Below are positions 1 to 4,826 of a stretch of 13,945 nucleotides of DNA, one piece after another; the stretch's first letter is position 1; each line of letters starts with the position of its first letter. Location of the stretch: assembly GCA_947446835.1 (NCBI GenBank), contig CANFHS010000037.1, positions 1-13,945 on the forward strand, read 5' to 3'. This stretch comes from Bacteriovoracaceae bacterium (GTDB lineage Bacteria > Bdellovibrionota > UBA1018). A program made the translations under genes and the position numbers. The notes below the pieces were generated by a model. It worked only from the letters and a program-made list of their open reading frames with translations, was not told where the DNA came from and did no database searches.

Positions 1-902
1 CCGGTCATTCCGGCGCGGCCTTTGACGAAGGTCTCAAGCTCCTCGTGCGAGACGTTTCCGTGTGGCTCCCACGTCAGAGTCACGCGGGTTTGTTCCGGGC
101 CCTCGGCCGTGAGCCGCACGAGGGTCTTCATCGTCTCGGGCCAGGTGGGCGCCATCGGATGCCGCGCGACCCCTCCCGCCTCGTCGGCAAACTGCTGGGT
201 GTAAACGATGCGATCGGGCTTCGTGAGCTCGAGGTAGTGGGCCTTGCCGAACATCTTCATCCCGTGGCCTTCCATCACATAGAAGGCCTTCCCGCCGGGT
301 CGCAGGTCGGCTTCGAGGTACTGCATGGTGAAGCCGGTCGGAGGGACCCACTGGGCCAAATGCTTCGGATCGCTCCACATCGCGTACATCCACTCGATCG
401 GCGCGTCGAAGCTCCGATTGATGACGAAGATCTCCTTGCCCGTCGATTCCTTTTCCAGAAACTCGGCCAGCCGATCCCAGGTGGATTCCCCGCCGGCCAT
501 CTTGACGAACTTGCGAGTCTCCGCTGCGGCTTCAGGCGTGGGCAGTGCCATGATCATGTCGAATTCGGTCCGGCCGTTGTCGAGGCGGGCGAAGGTGGCC
601 GTGACCCGGAAGAGGGGCGGGCGATCGTCGTTGCCCCCGTGGTCGTAGACCAGCTTCGAGTGCTTCTCGACCTCGTGGTAGAGGGTCTTGTTCTCGTAAT
701 CGGTCCCGTCCGGCCCATGCATCGTGTAGGCCCAATTTCCGCCCGGGCGCAGGTCCTTGCTGTGGGTCGTGAGCGTGAAGCCGCGCGGTCCCCACCACTG
801 GGCGACCTTCTTCGGGTCCGTCCAGGCGTCCCAGACCCCCTCGACGGGAGCATCGTAGATGCGGGTGAGCCTGATCTCGTTGGGCTTGTTTCTCGCTGCC
901 AT
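1..902 (-). CDS. Tandem two-domain SRPBCC (AHSA1-like) protein, 3' end cut by window edge
   Basis: The frame is open from the ATG at 902 to the left edge with no stop, giving 300 codons plus a partial one. Two START/SRPBCC domains of the AHSA1 type (Activator of Hsp90 ATPase homologue 1-like) follow each other. The first spans about residues 8-145 and contains IYDAPVEGVWDAWTDPKKV and QWWGPRGF. The second starts near residue 154 and contains NRSFDAPIEWMYAMWSDP and HLAQWVPPTGF. Each has the helix-grip signature (DAP..VW.AWTDP, then W(W/V).P.GF, then a DLRPGG turn). The first domain ends in the usual C-terminal helix. The ATG at 902 is preferred because GAGGAAG lies 5 bases upstream; an in-frame ATG at 932 has a weaker site. 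A GATAAT -10-like element (954-959) lies upstream without a clear -35. The family binds hydrophobic ligands in a cavity; no specific substrate can be assigned. Most family members are single-domain, so this is a duplication-fusion. Confidence 0.88.
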   Translation of the reverse strand, partial: MAARNKPNEIRLTRIYDAPVEGVWDAWTDPKKVAQWWGPRGFTLTTHSKDLRPGGNWAYTMHGPDGTDYENKTLYHEVEKHSKLVYDHGGNDDRPPLFRVTATFARLDNGRTEFDMIMALPTPEAAAETRKFVKMAGGESTWDRLAEFLEKESTGKEIFVINRSFDAPIEWMYAMWSDPKHLAQWVPPTGFTMQYLEADLRPGGKAFYVMEGHGMKMFGKAHYLELTKPDRIVYTQQFADEAGGVARHPMAPTWPETMKTLVRLTAEGPEQTRVTLTWEPHGNVSHEELETFVKGRAGMT

Positions 903-970
903 GGGTTCTTCCTCGCCGTCGTTTTTATCCATTCTCGCGCTGGCGGCACCCAAATTATCCCACAAAACAA

Positions 971-999
971 AAAAGCCCCGGTCCGAAGACCGAGGCTTT
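971..999 (-). terminator. Rho-independent terminator C (end of second tRNA-tail unit)
   Basis: Read on the minus strand this is a 12-pair stem closed by a C(UUCG)G tetraloop, followed by a U run (GGGGCTTTTTTG). The one imperfect pair (978/993) is a G-U wobble in minus-strand RNA but a C-A mismatch in plus-strand RNA, so the hairpin is tuned to leftward transcription. It begins 11 bases after the tRNA-tail copy at 1011-1032 and lies ahead of the SRPBCC gene, which it would insulate from the tRNA locus. Confidence 0.85.
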
Positions 1000-1198
1000 G
1001 TTGACTTCAGATGGCGGACCCGCCAGGGCTCGCCGGCTCGCGCTCGTCGCGTCCCGCTCCTTGCTCCGCCGGCGGCTCCCTCGCTCAGCCACGCCTCCTG
1101 CGTGGCTGCCCGCGCCCCGATGTCCACTGGACATCGCATCGCGGTCGCTCAGTCGGTTCGAGCCCAGCCTTCGACAAGGATTTGAGATCCACAAAAGC
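972..1198 (-). ncRNA. Candidate structured RNA unit C downstream of tRNA-Arg
   Basis: This is the second of two tandem units after tRNA-Arg, read leftward. No credible protein gene is present. In minus-strand order there are two small hairpins (GGAT/ATCC at 1178-1190, CCTT/AAGG at 1168-1179), then the box GAGCGACCGCGATG (1137-1150). Next come an 8-base inverted repeat around one base (1119-1135) and a 9-bp hairpin with loop AGGAG (1086-1108). A stem CGCCGGC/GCCGGCG (1068-1074 with 1031-1037) encloses further GGA motifs. The unit ends with the tRNA 3' tail (1011-1032) and terminator C. Unit B has the same order with different stem sequences. No internal promoter is visible, so it is probably made by read-through from the tRNA promoter. 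The boundaries and the RNA assignment are inferred. Confidence 0.5.
1011..1032 (-). repeat. Copy C of the tRNA-Arg 3' end
   Basis: These 22 bases are identical to 1482-1503. They cover the last 21 bases of the tRNA-Arg gene (part of the T loop, the T-stem 3' side, the acceptor 3' strand, the discriminator and CCA) plus one downstream base. No matching 5' half is present, so this is a tail copy and not a tRNA. It sits 242 bases from copy B and is followed by its own terminator. Confidence 0.95.
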
Positions 1199-1232
1199 GA
1201 AAGGCCAGCTCGCTTTCGCTTGCTGGCCTTTC
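1199..1232 (-). terminator. Rho-independent terminator B (end of first tRNA-tail unit)
   Basis: A perfect 11-bp stem GAAAGGCCAGC/GCTGGCCTTTC (1222-1232 with 1199-1209) encloses a 12-base loop. In minus-strand RNA it is followed by a U-rich stretch (CGCTTTTGTG). It begins 20 bases after the tRNA-tail copy at 1253-1274. The U run is interrupted, so termination may be partial, which would allow read-through into unit C. Confidence 0.75.
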
Positions 1233-1252
1233 ACTGATTTTTGCTTTGGTCG

Positions 1253-1274
1253 ATGGCGGACCCGCCAGGGCTCG
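1253..1274 (-). repeat. Copy B of the tRNA-Arg 3' end
   Basis: These 22 bases are identical to the 3' end of the tRNA-Arg gene (1482-1503) and to copy C. Copies B and C share two further bases that the tRNA lacks, so they are probably derived from each other by duplication of a whole unit. The copy is 229 bases from the genuine tRNA end. Confidence 0.95.
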
Positions 1275-1428
1275 CCTCCTACGGTCGGGACTCCTGTCCC
1301 TTCCTGCGTAGGCTCCCCTCGTTCGCTTTGTCGCGCGTCCTGCGCGCCACCCCGCGCGGACTCTCCACTGGAGAGTCCATCGCGGTCGCTCGCTCGCTTC
1401 TCGCCCTGGCGGAACACACGAAGACCCT

Positions 1429-1473
1429 GGAAATGAAAAAGGCCCCGGGGTAACCGGAGCCTTTTTCATTTCC
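1429..1473 (-). terminator. Rho-independent terminator A directly after tRNA-Arg
   Basis: A 20-pair inverted repeat (1454-1473 with 1429-1448) has a 5-base loop and a stem with GGC/GCC flanked by A5/T5 runs. The single imperfect pair (1444/1458) is a G-U wobble only in minus-strand RNA. It starts 9 bases after the tRNA CCA end, the expected position for the terminator of a monocistronic tRNA transcript. Confidence 0.9.
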
Positions 1474-1482
1474 AAGATTTTA

Positions 1483-1560
1483 TGGCGGACCCGCCAGGGC
1501 TCGAACCTGGGACCTTCAGATCCGTAGTCTGACGCTCTAATCCAACTGAGCTACGGGTCC
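1483..1560 (-). tRNA. tRNA-Arg (anticodon ACG)
   Basis: This is a complete cloverleaf with an encoded CCA. The acceptor stem is GGACCCG/CGGGTCC with discriminator G. The D arm is GCTC..GAGC with GG in the loop. The anticodon stem TCAGA/TCTGA holds loop CTACGGA, giving anticodon ACG. The T arm is CCAGG-TTCGAGC-CCTGG. Total length is 78 bases including CCA. The A at position 34 would be deaminated to inosine by TadA in bacteria, allowing CGU, CGC and CGA codons to be read. The gene has its own promoter and terminator and is followed by two units carrying copies of its last 21 bases. Confidence 0.97.
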
Positions 1561-1577
1561 AACCGAATGACTGAAGG

Positions 1578-1613
1578 AGCCCGGTTCTTACCTAAACCTG
1601 ACTCCGAACGCAA
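1578..1613 (-). promoter_or_regulatory. Likely sigma-70-type promoter of tRNA-Arg
   Basis: On the minus strand TTGCGT (1608-1613) is separated by 17 bases from TAAGAA (1585-1590). A GC-rich discriminator (CCGGGC) follows, as is common at stable-RNA promoters under stringent control. The expected start is near 1578, leaving a leader of about 17 bases before the mature tRNA. Confidence 0.5.
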
Positions 1614-1660
1614 GCATCGGATGACAGGCCACGGCATTCCTAAAGTAATAGATGGCCCGC

Positions 1661-2389
1661 TCAGCGGCTGCCCGACCGGGACGGCTCGGGCTCGGGATGG
1701 GGCCAGGTGCAGATTTCGCCCTCGAACGGAGGCACGGGCTTTTCGCCAATCTCGCGGCCCAGCTCATCGAGGTAAGTCTTCATGAATTCAGCCCTTCTCA
1801 GGCCCTCTTCCTGGCCGGCCCGGGTCTGGAGCGTGCGGGCGGTGCGGAACAGCTTCACGTAAAAGTGGTCGATCGTGGAGGCCAGATCGTCCAACGGACG
1901 GGTGCGGGCAAAGGGCTCCTGGGCGTCGTAAATGGGTCTGCGGAGCAGGCCAGCCACGGCAAAAACCCGGGCAATGCCGATGGCGCCCAGGCCATCCAGC
2001 CGGTCGGCGTCCTGGACCACGCAGGCCTCCACGCTCCGGCACTCGATGCGGGCCGAGTAGCTGTGGGCTTCGATGGCGTGCCGGATGGCGTCCAGCGACC
2101 CCAGGGTATAGCCCTCGGCCTTGAGCCATTCGGTGGCGGCATCGGCCGAAAGGCGCGACGCCTGCGAACGACGGGAGTCGTTCTTGGGCACATTGATCAG
2201 GTCGTGCAGCCAGGCAGCCGGAACCACCACCCCCAGGTCGGCGCCTTCTTCCAGGGCCAGGCGCTTGGCCGTGGTGACCACGCGATGGAAATGGGCCAGG
2301 TCATGGGCGGGGTCATTGCCCAGATCGGCCTCGCGGAGCTTTTGCTCGAACTTCTTTTCCCAAGCTTCCAGGTTCTGGAGTTGTTCCAT
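1661..2389 (-). CDS. HD-domain phosphohydrolase, YedJ-like
   Basis: The 242-residue product resembles the E. coli YedJ group of HD-superfamily metal-dependent phosphohydrolases. Visible motifs are DPAHDLAHFHRVV (His33/His35), WLHDLINVPK with the HD pair at His62-Asp63, AIRHAIEAHSYSA near residue 105, and VQDADRLDGLGAIGIARVF with Asp127/Asp132. These supply the usual H...HD...D metal ligands. The length is close to YedJ (about 230). The physiological substrate of this group is not something I can assign; HD enzymes act on nucleotides and other phosphoesters. The start is the ATG at 2389, which has no clear Shine-Dalgarno. It is divergent from the lipoprotein gene, with only 24 bases between the two start codons. 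The predicted protein is soluble, without signal peptide or membrane segments. Confidence 0.9.
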   Translation of the reverse strand: MEQLQNLEAWEKKFEQKLREADLGNDPAHDLAHFHRVVTTAKRLALEEGADLGVVVPAAWLHDLINVPKNDSRRSQASRLSADAATEWLKAEGYTLGSLDAIRHAIEAHSYSARIECRSVEACVVQDADRLDGLGAIGIARVFAVAGLLRRPIYDAQEPFARTRPLDDLASTIDHFYVKLFRTARTLQTRAGQEEGLRRAEFMKTYLDELGREIGEKPVPPFEGEICTWPHPEPEPSRSGSR

Positions 2390-2401
2390 GCAGTGTGGTT
2401 A

Positions 2402-2431
2402 GTTCTACCGGTCATGCGACCCCGGGTACAA
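2402..2431 (-). promoter_or_regulatory. Possible promoter of the HD-domain gene
   Basis: On the minus strand TTGTAC (2426-2431) and TAGAAC (2402-2407) are spaced by 18 bases. The expected start near 2395 would leave only about 6 bases before the ATG at 2389. The -35 lies inside the first codons of the divergent lipoprotein gene. The call rests on motif match alone. Confidence 0.3.
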
Positions 2432-2854
2432 ATTTTTTCGCTCCTGGCGCTGTTCCTGGCCTGGGCCCTTTCGGGCTGTGGGCCCCAGATTCCCGGCACC
2501 CTGACCGCGGCCGAAAGCGCCTGCCAGTCGGGCTCGGCCCTGATCCTGGTGGGCGACTCGAGCCTGGAGCGGCGCTGCGGCTGCCAGGAAGGGGCCCAGC
2601 GCTTCATGGCGCCCGTGACGGGCTTCGTGTGCACGGTGGCGACCGGCACGATCATCCACGTCAACTACGACGGCGCGTTCCTGAACCATCAGCTGGTGCC
2701 GGTCGGCATTCCCAGCATCCCGCCGAGCCCCATCTACCAGCGCTCGTCCCTGCAGGCGCCCAGCGGCTACGCTTTCACCCTTTCCAGCTCGGGCACCTAT
2801 CTGTTCACCGACAACTTTGACCCGAACATCAACGGTCAGTTGGTCGCGCTGTAA
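2414..2854 (+). CDS. Small lipoprotein with cupredoxin-like C-terminal pattern
   Basis: The 146-residue product begins with a signal sequence (MRPRVQIFSLLALFLAWALSGC) whose lipobox L-S-G-C puts the lipidated cysteine at residue 22, so it should be membrane-anchored. The mature part has four more cysteines (37, 55, 57, 73). Residues 78-98 (GTIIHVNYDGAFLNHQLVPVG) and 120-146 (AFTLSSSGTYLFTD, then NFDPNINGQLVAL) follow the strand-loop-strand pattern of cupredoxins. His92 sits where the first copper ligand is found. The C-terminal loop lacks the Cys/His/Met ligands, so copper binding of the usual kind is unlikely. The same frame is open far upstream, but the lipoprotein signal fixes the start at 2414. 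No clear Shine-Dalgarno is visible. The cupredoxin assignment is from pattern only and moderately uncertain; the lipoprotein call is firm. Confidence 0.85.
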   Translation: MRPRVQIFSLLALFLAWALSGCGPQIPGTLTAAESACQSGSALILVGDSSLERRCGCQEGAQRFMAPVTGFVCTVATGTIIHVNYDGAFLNHQLVPVGIPSIPPSPIYQRSSLQAPSGYAFTLSSSGTYLFTDNFDPNINGQLVAL

Positions 2855-2887
2855 AGCGCGCAGATGAACGGCGCTGTAAGGCGCGCA
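2846..2887 (+). repeat. Short direct repeat at the lipoprotein gene end
   Basis: GCGCTGTAA-GCGCGCA occurs twice with a period of 25 bases (2846 and 2871), differing at one base (A/G after GTAA) and at the base following the unit. The first copy contains the lipoprotein stop codon. Each copy can form a small GCGC-type hairpin around GTAA. No U run follows, so this is not a standard terminator. The rest of the 2855-3007 interval holds no gene that I can support. Confidence 0.6.
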
Positions 2888-3007
2888 AGACGGTCCAGCC
2901 CCACCCGACCCGGCAAAAGATTCTCCGTTAAGGAAGGCGCGCGTCCGTCGATACGGCCTATGTAGCCACTGATGGCTTCCCCCAAGGTCCACGGAAGGAG
3001 ACCCGCC

Positions 3008-3214
3008 ATGAAAAAAACCAACACCCCCGCTCAATACCCCGCTTCGGTCGCCACCACTGAAACCGTCGAGGTGCTGTACCAGAAGATGGGTGACCGTTGG
3101 TTTGCCTTCTCGCTCGTCGGCGACGAAGTCTTCGTGGGCTCCATCACCCAGGACCAGATCGATTCCCTCGAGTCGCAGGGCAAACTCAAGCCCCAGCGCA
3201 TGCCCGAGGTCTGA
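3008..3214 (+). CDS. Small hypothetical protein (68 aa)
   Basis: The start is the ATG at 3008, because AAGGAG lies just upstream at normal spacing; an in-frame ATG at 2972 lacks this. The product has a Lys/Thr-rich N-terminus, then a compact segment VEVLYQKMGDRWFAFSLVGDEVFVG (residues 22-46) that looks like two or three beta strands. An amphipathic helix SITQDQIDSLESQGK (residues 47-61) follows. It has no signal peptide or membrane segment. I do not recognise the family. It is followed after 8 bases by the 3223 gene, with which it probably forms an operon. Confidence 0.75.
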   Translation: MKKTNTPAQYPASVATTETVEVLYQKMGDRWFAFSLVGDEVFVGSITQDQIDSLESQGKLKPQRMPEV

Positions 3215-3222
3215 GAGGGCCC

Positions 3223-3468
3223 ATGAGCCAAGGCTCAAGTTCCAAGAAATTTCCGCCGCAACCACAACGGCAGAAGGAAGTACCTGCTCGCCCGGACAAG
3301 GCCCCTGAAAAGGCGCCTTCCCGGGCTGAGCTCGTTCAGCTGGCCGCAAAGGTCAAGGCGCTGGCCGAAAAACATCCCGAAAAGGCCGCCAAGATCCTGG
3401 CGGACTGGATGGCCCAGGACGACAAGAAAGGCCAAAAGCCTTCTTCGGGTAAAAAGTCGGCGGCCTGA
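3223..3468 (+). CDS. Small basic protein with a FliF-tail-like helix (81 aa)
   Basis: The start is the ATG at 3223, preceded by GAGAGGG and lying 8 bases after the stop of the upstream small gene. The first 35 residues are Lys/Pro/Gln-rich and probably disordered. Residues about 36-66 form a helix ELVQLAAKVKALAEKHPEKAAKILADWM, and a Lys-rich tail follows. The 'ALAEKHPEKAAKILADWM' pattern resembles the extreme C-terminus of the flagellar MS-ring protein FliF, the segment that binds FliG (consensus roughly 'la..nPe..a.il..Wl'). The rest of FliF is absent. The resemblance is short and could be convergent; function is unassigned. Confidence 0.72.
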   Translation: MSQGSSSKKFPPQPQRQKEVPARPDKAPEKAPSRAELVQLAAKVKALAEKHPEKAAKILADWMAQDDKKGQKPSSGKKSAA

Positions 3469-3481
3469 GCCGCCAGGGACC

Positions 3482-3509
3482 CTTGCCCGCTCCACAGCTG
3501 TGCTAGACT
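3482..3509 (+). promoter_or_regulatory. Probable extended -10 promoter of the small exported protein gene
   Basis: TGCTAGACT (3501-3509) is an extended -10 element (TGn plus TAGACT). CTTGCC (3482-3487) lies 16 bases upstream as a weak -35. The expected start is near 3516, giving a leader of about 14 bases to the ATG at 3530. Confidence 0.5.
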
Positions 3510-3529
3510 TCTGGGCGGGGGTACCGCAC

Positions 3530-3862
3530 ATGAAGTCCGGTGCAACGGCATGGATGATCCACTCAGGAGTCGCTCTGGCCTTGGCCTTGGGCACGGTTGC
3601 GGCCCAGGCCTCGACCCGCACCCGCCTGGCACGCGAAACGACCGAGTCCCTGGACGTGACGCAGGAAGGGCGCGGTGAGCTCCAGAACCTCCTGGCCGAC
3701 GATGATGCGGCCAGGCTCTCGCCTACCCATCGTCAGAACCGCAGTCCGGCCGTGCTGGATCTTCCCACCGATCGTCCGAGCGGCGAAAATGCGAACGCGG
3801 TCCTCGAGAACGAGCACCGCGTTGCGCAGGAAGTTTATCCTGCCAAGGAACCTCAAAGATAA
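3530..3862 (+). CDS. Small exported hypothetical protein (110 aa)
   Basis: The product has a Sec-type signal peptide (residues 1-27, hydrophobic core GVALALALGTVAA, cleavage after AQA). The 83-residue mature region is charged and polar, rich in Arg, Glu, Asp and Asn, without cysteines or recognisable motifs, and is probably disordered or extended. The start at 3530 is chosen from the signal peptide, a GGGGG site upstream and the promoter at 3482-3509. The end overlaps the convergent PilZ gene by 10 bases. I do not recognise the family; a periplasmic location is inferred. Confidence 0.72.
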   Translation: MKSGATAWMIHSGVALALALGTVAAQASTRTRLARETTESLDVTQEGRGELQNLLADDDAARLSPTHRQNRSPAVLDLPTDRPSGENANAVLENEHRVAQEVYPAKEPQR

Positions 3863-4344
3863 AAGACGCTGACGTCGCCTTTGTCCTTGTGGGCATGTTC
3901 GCTGTAGGCGCCCAGAAAGCGCACGAACTGCTCATAGGCCGGGTAGCTGGAAAGCGTCTTGTCGACCGAGCAGCCAAAGCGCTGGTAACGCACGCCGTTG
4001 TCGATGCTGGTCGTCGAGTTCTGCACGCGGAACACCACGGGAACATAGGTGTCCTGGCTGAAGTAGAGACGCATGGGAAGATCGCTTGAGGTGTTCGGCC
4101 AGGGATTCTGGCCGTCAAATGGCACCTGGAACGAGCAGCCGTCCTCGCTCACATCGATGAGCTCGATGGGGCGCATGTGGTGATCGCCCACCACGCAGTA
4201 CACGCTCATCAGGTTCTTGAAAAAAATGCGCTGGGTGTTGCGCCGCTTTTCTTCCATGCGCGACTGGCGGACCTGCTTGAAGTCCACGACCTGCGTGACC
4301 CCGGTTTCGCCACCTTCATTGCTTCCGTTCCTTGGATGCGACAT
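3853..4344 (-). CDS. PilZ-domain protein (163 aa)
   Basis: A single PilZ domain is present with both c-di-GMP-binding motifs. RRNTQR supplies the RxxxR motif (Arg35-Arg39), and DVSEDG supplies (D/N)xSxxG (Asp64-Ser66-Gly69). Strands IELIDV and GCSFQVPF follow, as in the PilZ beta barrel. It has no signal peptide, membrane segment or extra output domain, so it would act as a cytoplasmic c-di-GMP receptor signalling through a partner. The start ATG at 4344 has GGAGG 9 bases upstream. It lies 77 bases downstream of a second PilZ gene on the same strand and probably belongs to the GYF_2-PilZ-PilZ unit. The partner and output are unknown. Confidence 0.9.
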   Translation of the reverse strand: MSHPRNGSNEGGETGVTQVVDFKQVRQSRMEEKRRNTQRIFFKNLMSVYCVVGDHHMRPIELIDVSEDGCSFQVPFDGQNPWPNTSSDLPMRLYFSQDTYVPVVFRVQNSTTSIDNGVRYQRFGCSVDKTLSSYPAYEQFVRFLGAYSEHAHKDKGDVSVFYL

Positions 4345-4421
4345 GCAACTCGACCTCCAAGGGTCTCTTCGGAAGCAAGACCGGTGCCCTGAACGGGAAA
4401 GATTTTCCGCGTCCGCTGGCC

Positions 4422-4826
4422 TCAGGCGCCGAAGTGGCCGGTCTCAAGAAGCGCGTCAACCAGGTCCACAAAGGCGCAAAACGCCTTCTGCTCGCGGCCC
4501 CGGGGACCGGTGATTTCGCCCCCCACACGGCGGACGCCGACGCTCTCCTCGATTCGGCTGATGCGCAGGACCAGCGAAAGACTGAGCTGCGCGTTGAAGT
4601 GCAGCTGGATGGGCAGTTCTTGCCCGGCTTTCAGGATACCGGGCGCGGGCACCTCGCCGGCCAGATCCATGTCAAAGCCCAGCCCCAGATCGCTCACATC
4701 ATGCATCCGCAGGCGATGCGCCCCCAACGAAGGCACCACGACAAACACACCGAACGCATCCAGGATCTGGCGACGCGGCGAGCGCCGGCGCTCAGCCCCG
4801 GCCTGGGATGCCCGGGCCTTGCCCAT
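4422..4826 (-). CDS. PilZ-domain protein (134 aa)
   Basis: This is a short PilZ protein. The basic N-terminus ERRRSPRRQ supplies RxxxR (Arg14-Arg18 or Arg15-Arg19), and HDVSDLGLGF supplies DxSxxG (Asp43-Ser45-Gly48). The remaining beta strands cover residues about 70-95 (LPIQLHFNAQLSLSLVLRIS). Both c-di-GMP motifs are intact. The start codon overlaps the stop of the upstream GYF_2 gene as TGATG, which suggests translational coupling and a shared function. GAAGGG lies 5 bases before the ATG. It is clearly different in sequence from the neighbouring PilZ protein, so the pair is not a recent duplication. Confidence 0.88.
   Translation of the reverse strand: MGKARASQAGAERRRSPRRQILDAFGVFVVVPSLGAHRLRMHDVSDLGLGFDMDLAGEVPAPGILKAGQELPIQLHFNAQLSLSLVLRISRIEESVGVRRVGGEITGPRGREQKAFCAFVDLVDALLETGHFGA

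Larger units (their letters stand above)
1199..1428 (-). ncRNA. Candidate structured RNA unit B downstream of tRNA-Arg
   Basis: This is the first tandem unit after the tRNA and its terminator, read leftward. The 5' part carries CCGCCAGGGC (1403-1412), which is exactly complementary to the unit's own tail (1262-1271) and could close the whole fold. Next come the box GAGCGACCGCGATG (1378-1391), a 10-base inverted repeat around one base (1358-1378), and a 5-bp hairpin with loop CAGGA (1333-1347). A compound hairpin follows (CCTACG/CGTAGG, 1307-1312 with 1278-1283) holding CAGGAA in its internal loop and an inner GGGAC-AGGA-GTCCC hairpin (1287-1300). The unit ends with the tRNA 3' tail and terminator B. 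The hairpin order matches unit C while the stem sequences differ, which argues for selection on RNA structure. I find no protein gene or promoter inside it. Confidence 0.5.

Noticed and set aside
45..1004. Long open frame on the plus strand (319 codons)
   Set aside because: It lies antisense to the SRPBCC gene, whose translation is clearly recognisable. The plus-strand product has no domain and is a GC-rich shadow frame.
1147..1163. D-arm-like sequence GCTCAGTCGGTTCGAGC on the plus strand
   Set aside because: It could suggest a tRNA remnant, but no acceptor, anticodon or T arm fits around it. The GAGCCC part is explained by complementarity to the tail copy.
998..1475. Several overlapping open frames of 70-141 codons in the tRNA-tail region
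   Set aside because: They begin inside the tRNA-tail copies (MADPPGLA from the tail), run through hairpins and terminators on both strands, and have Arg/Pro/Ser-rich composition without ribosome sites. The RNA structure explains the region better.
1011..1560. Attachment sites of an integrated element at the tRNA 3' end
   Set aside because: Repeated tRNA 3' ends often mark integration, but the copies are only about 230-240 bases apart. No integrase is present and each is followed by a terminator, so tandem duplication of an RNA unit is more likely.
1652..2413. Upstream extension of the lipoprotein frame
   Set aside because: It is antisense to the HD hydrolase. The lipobox signal peptide fixes the start at 2414.
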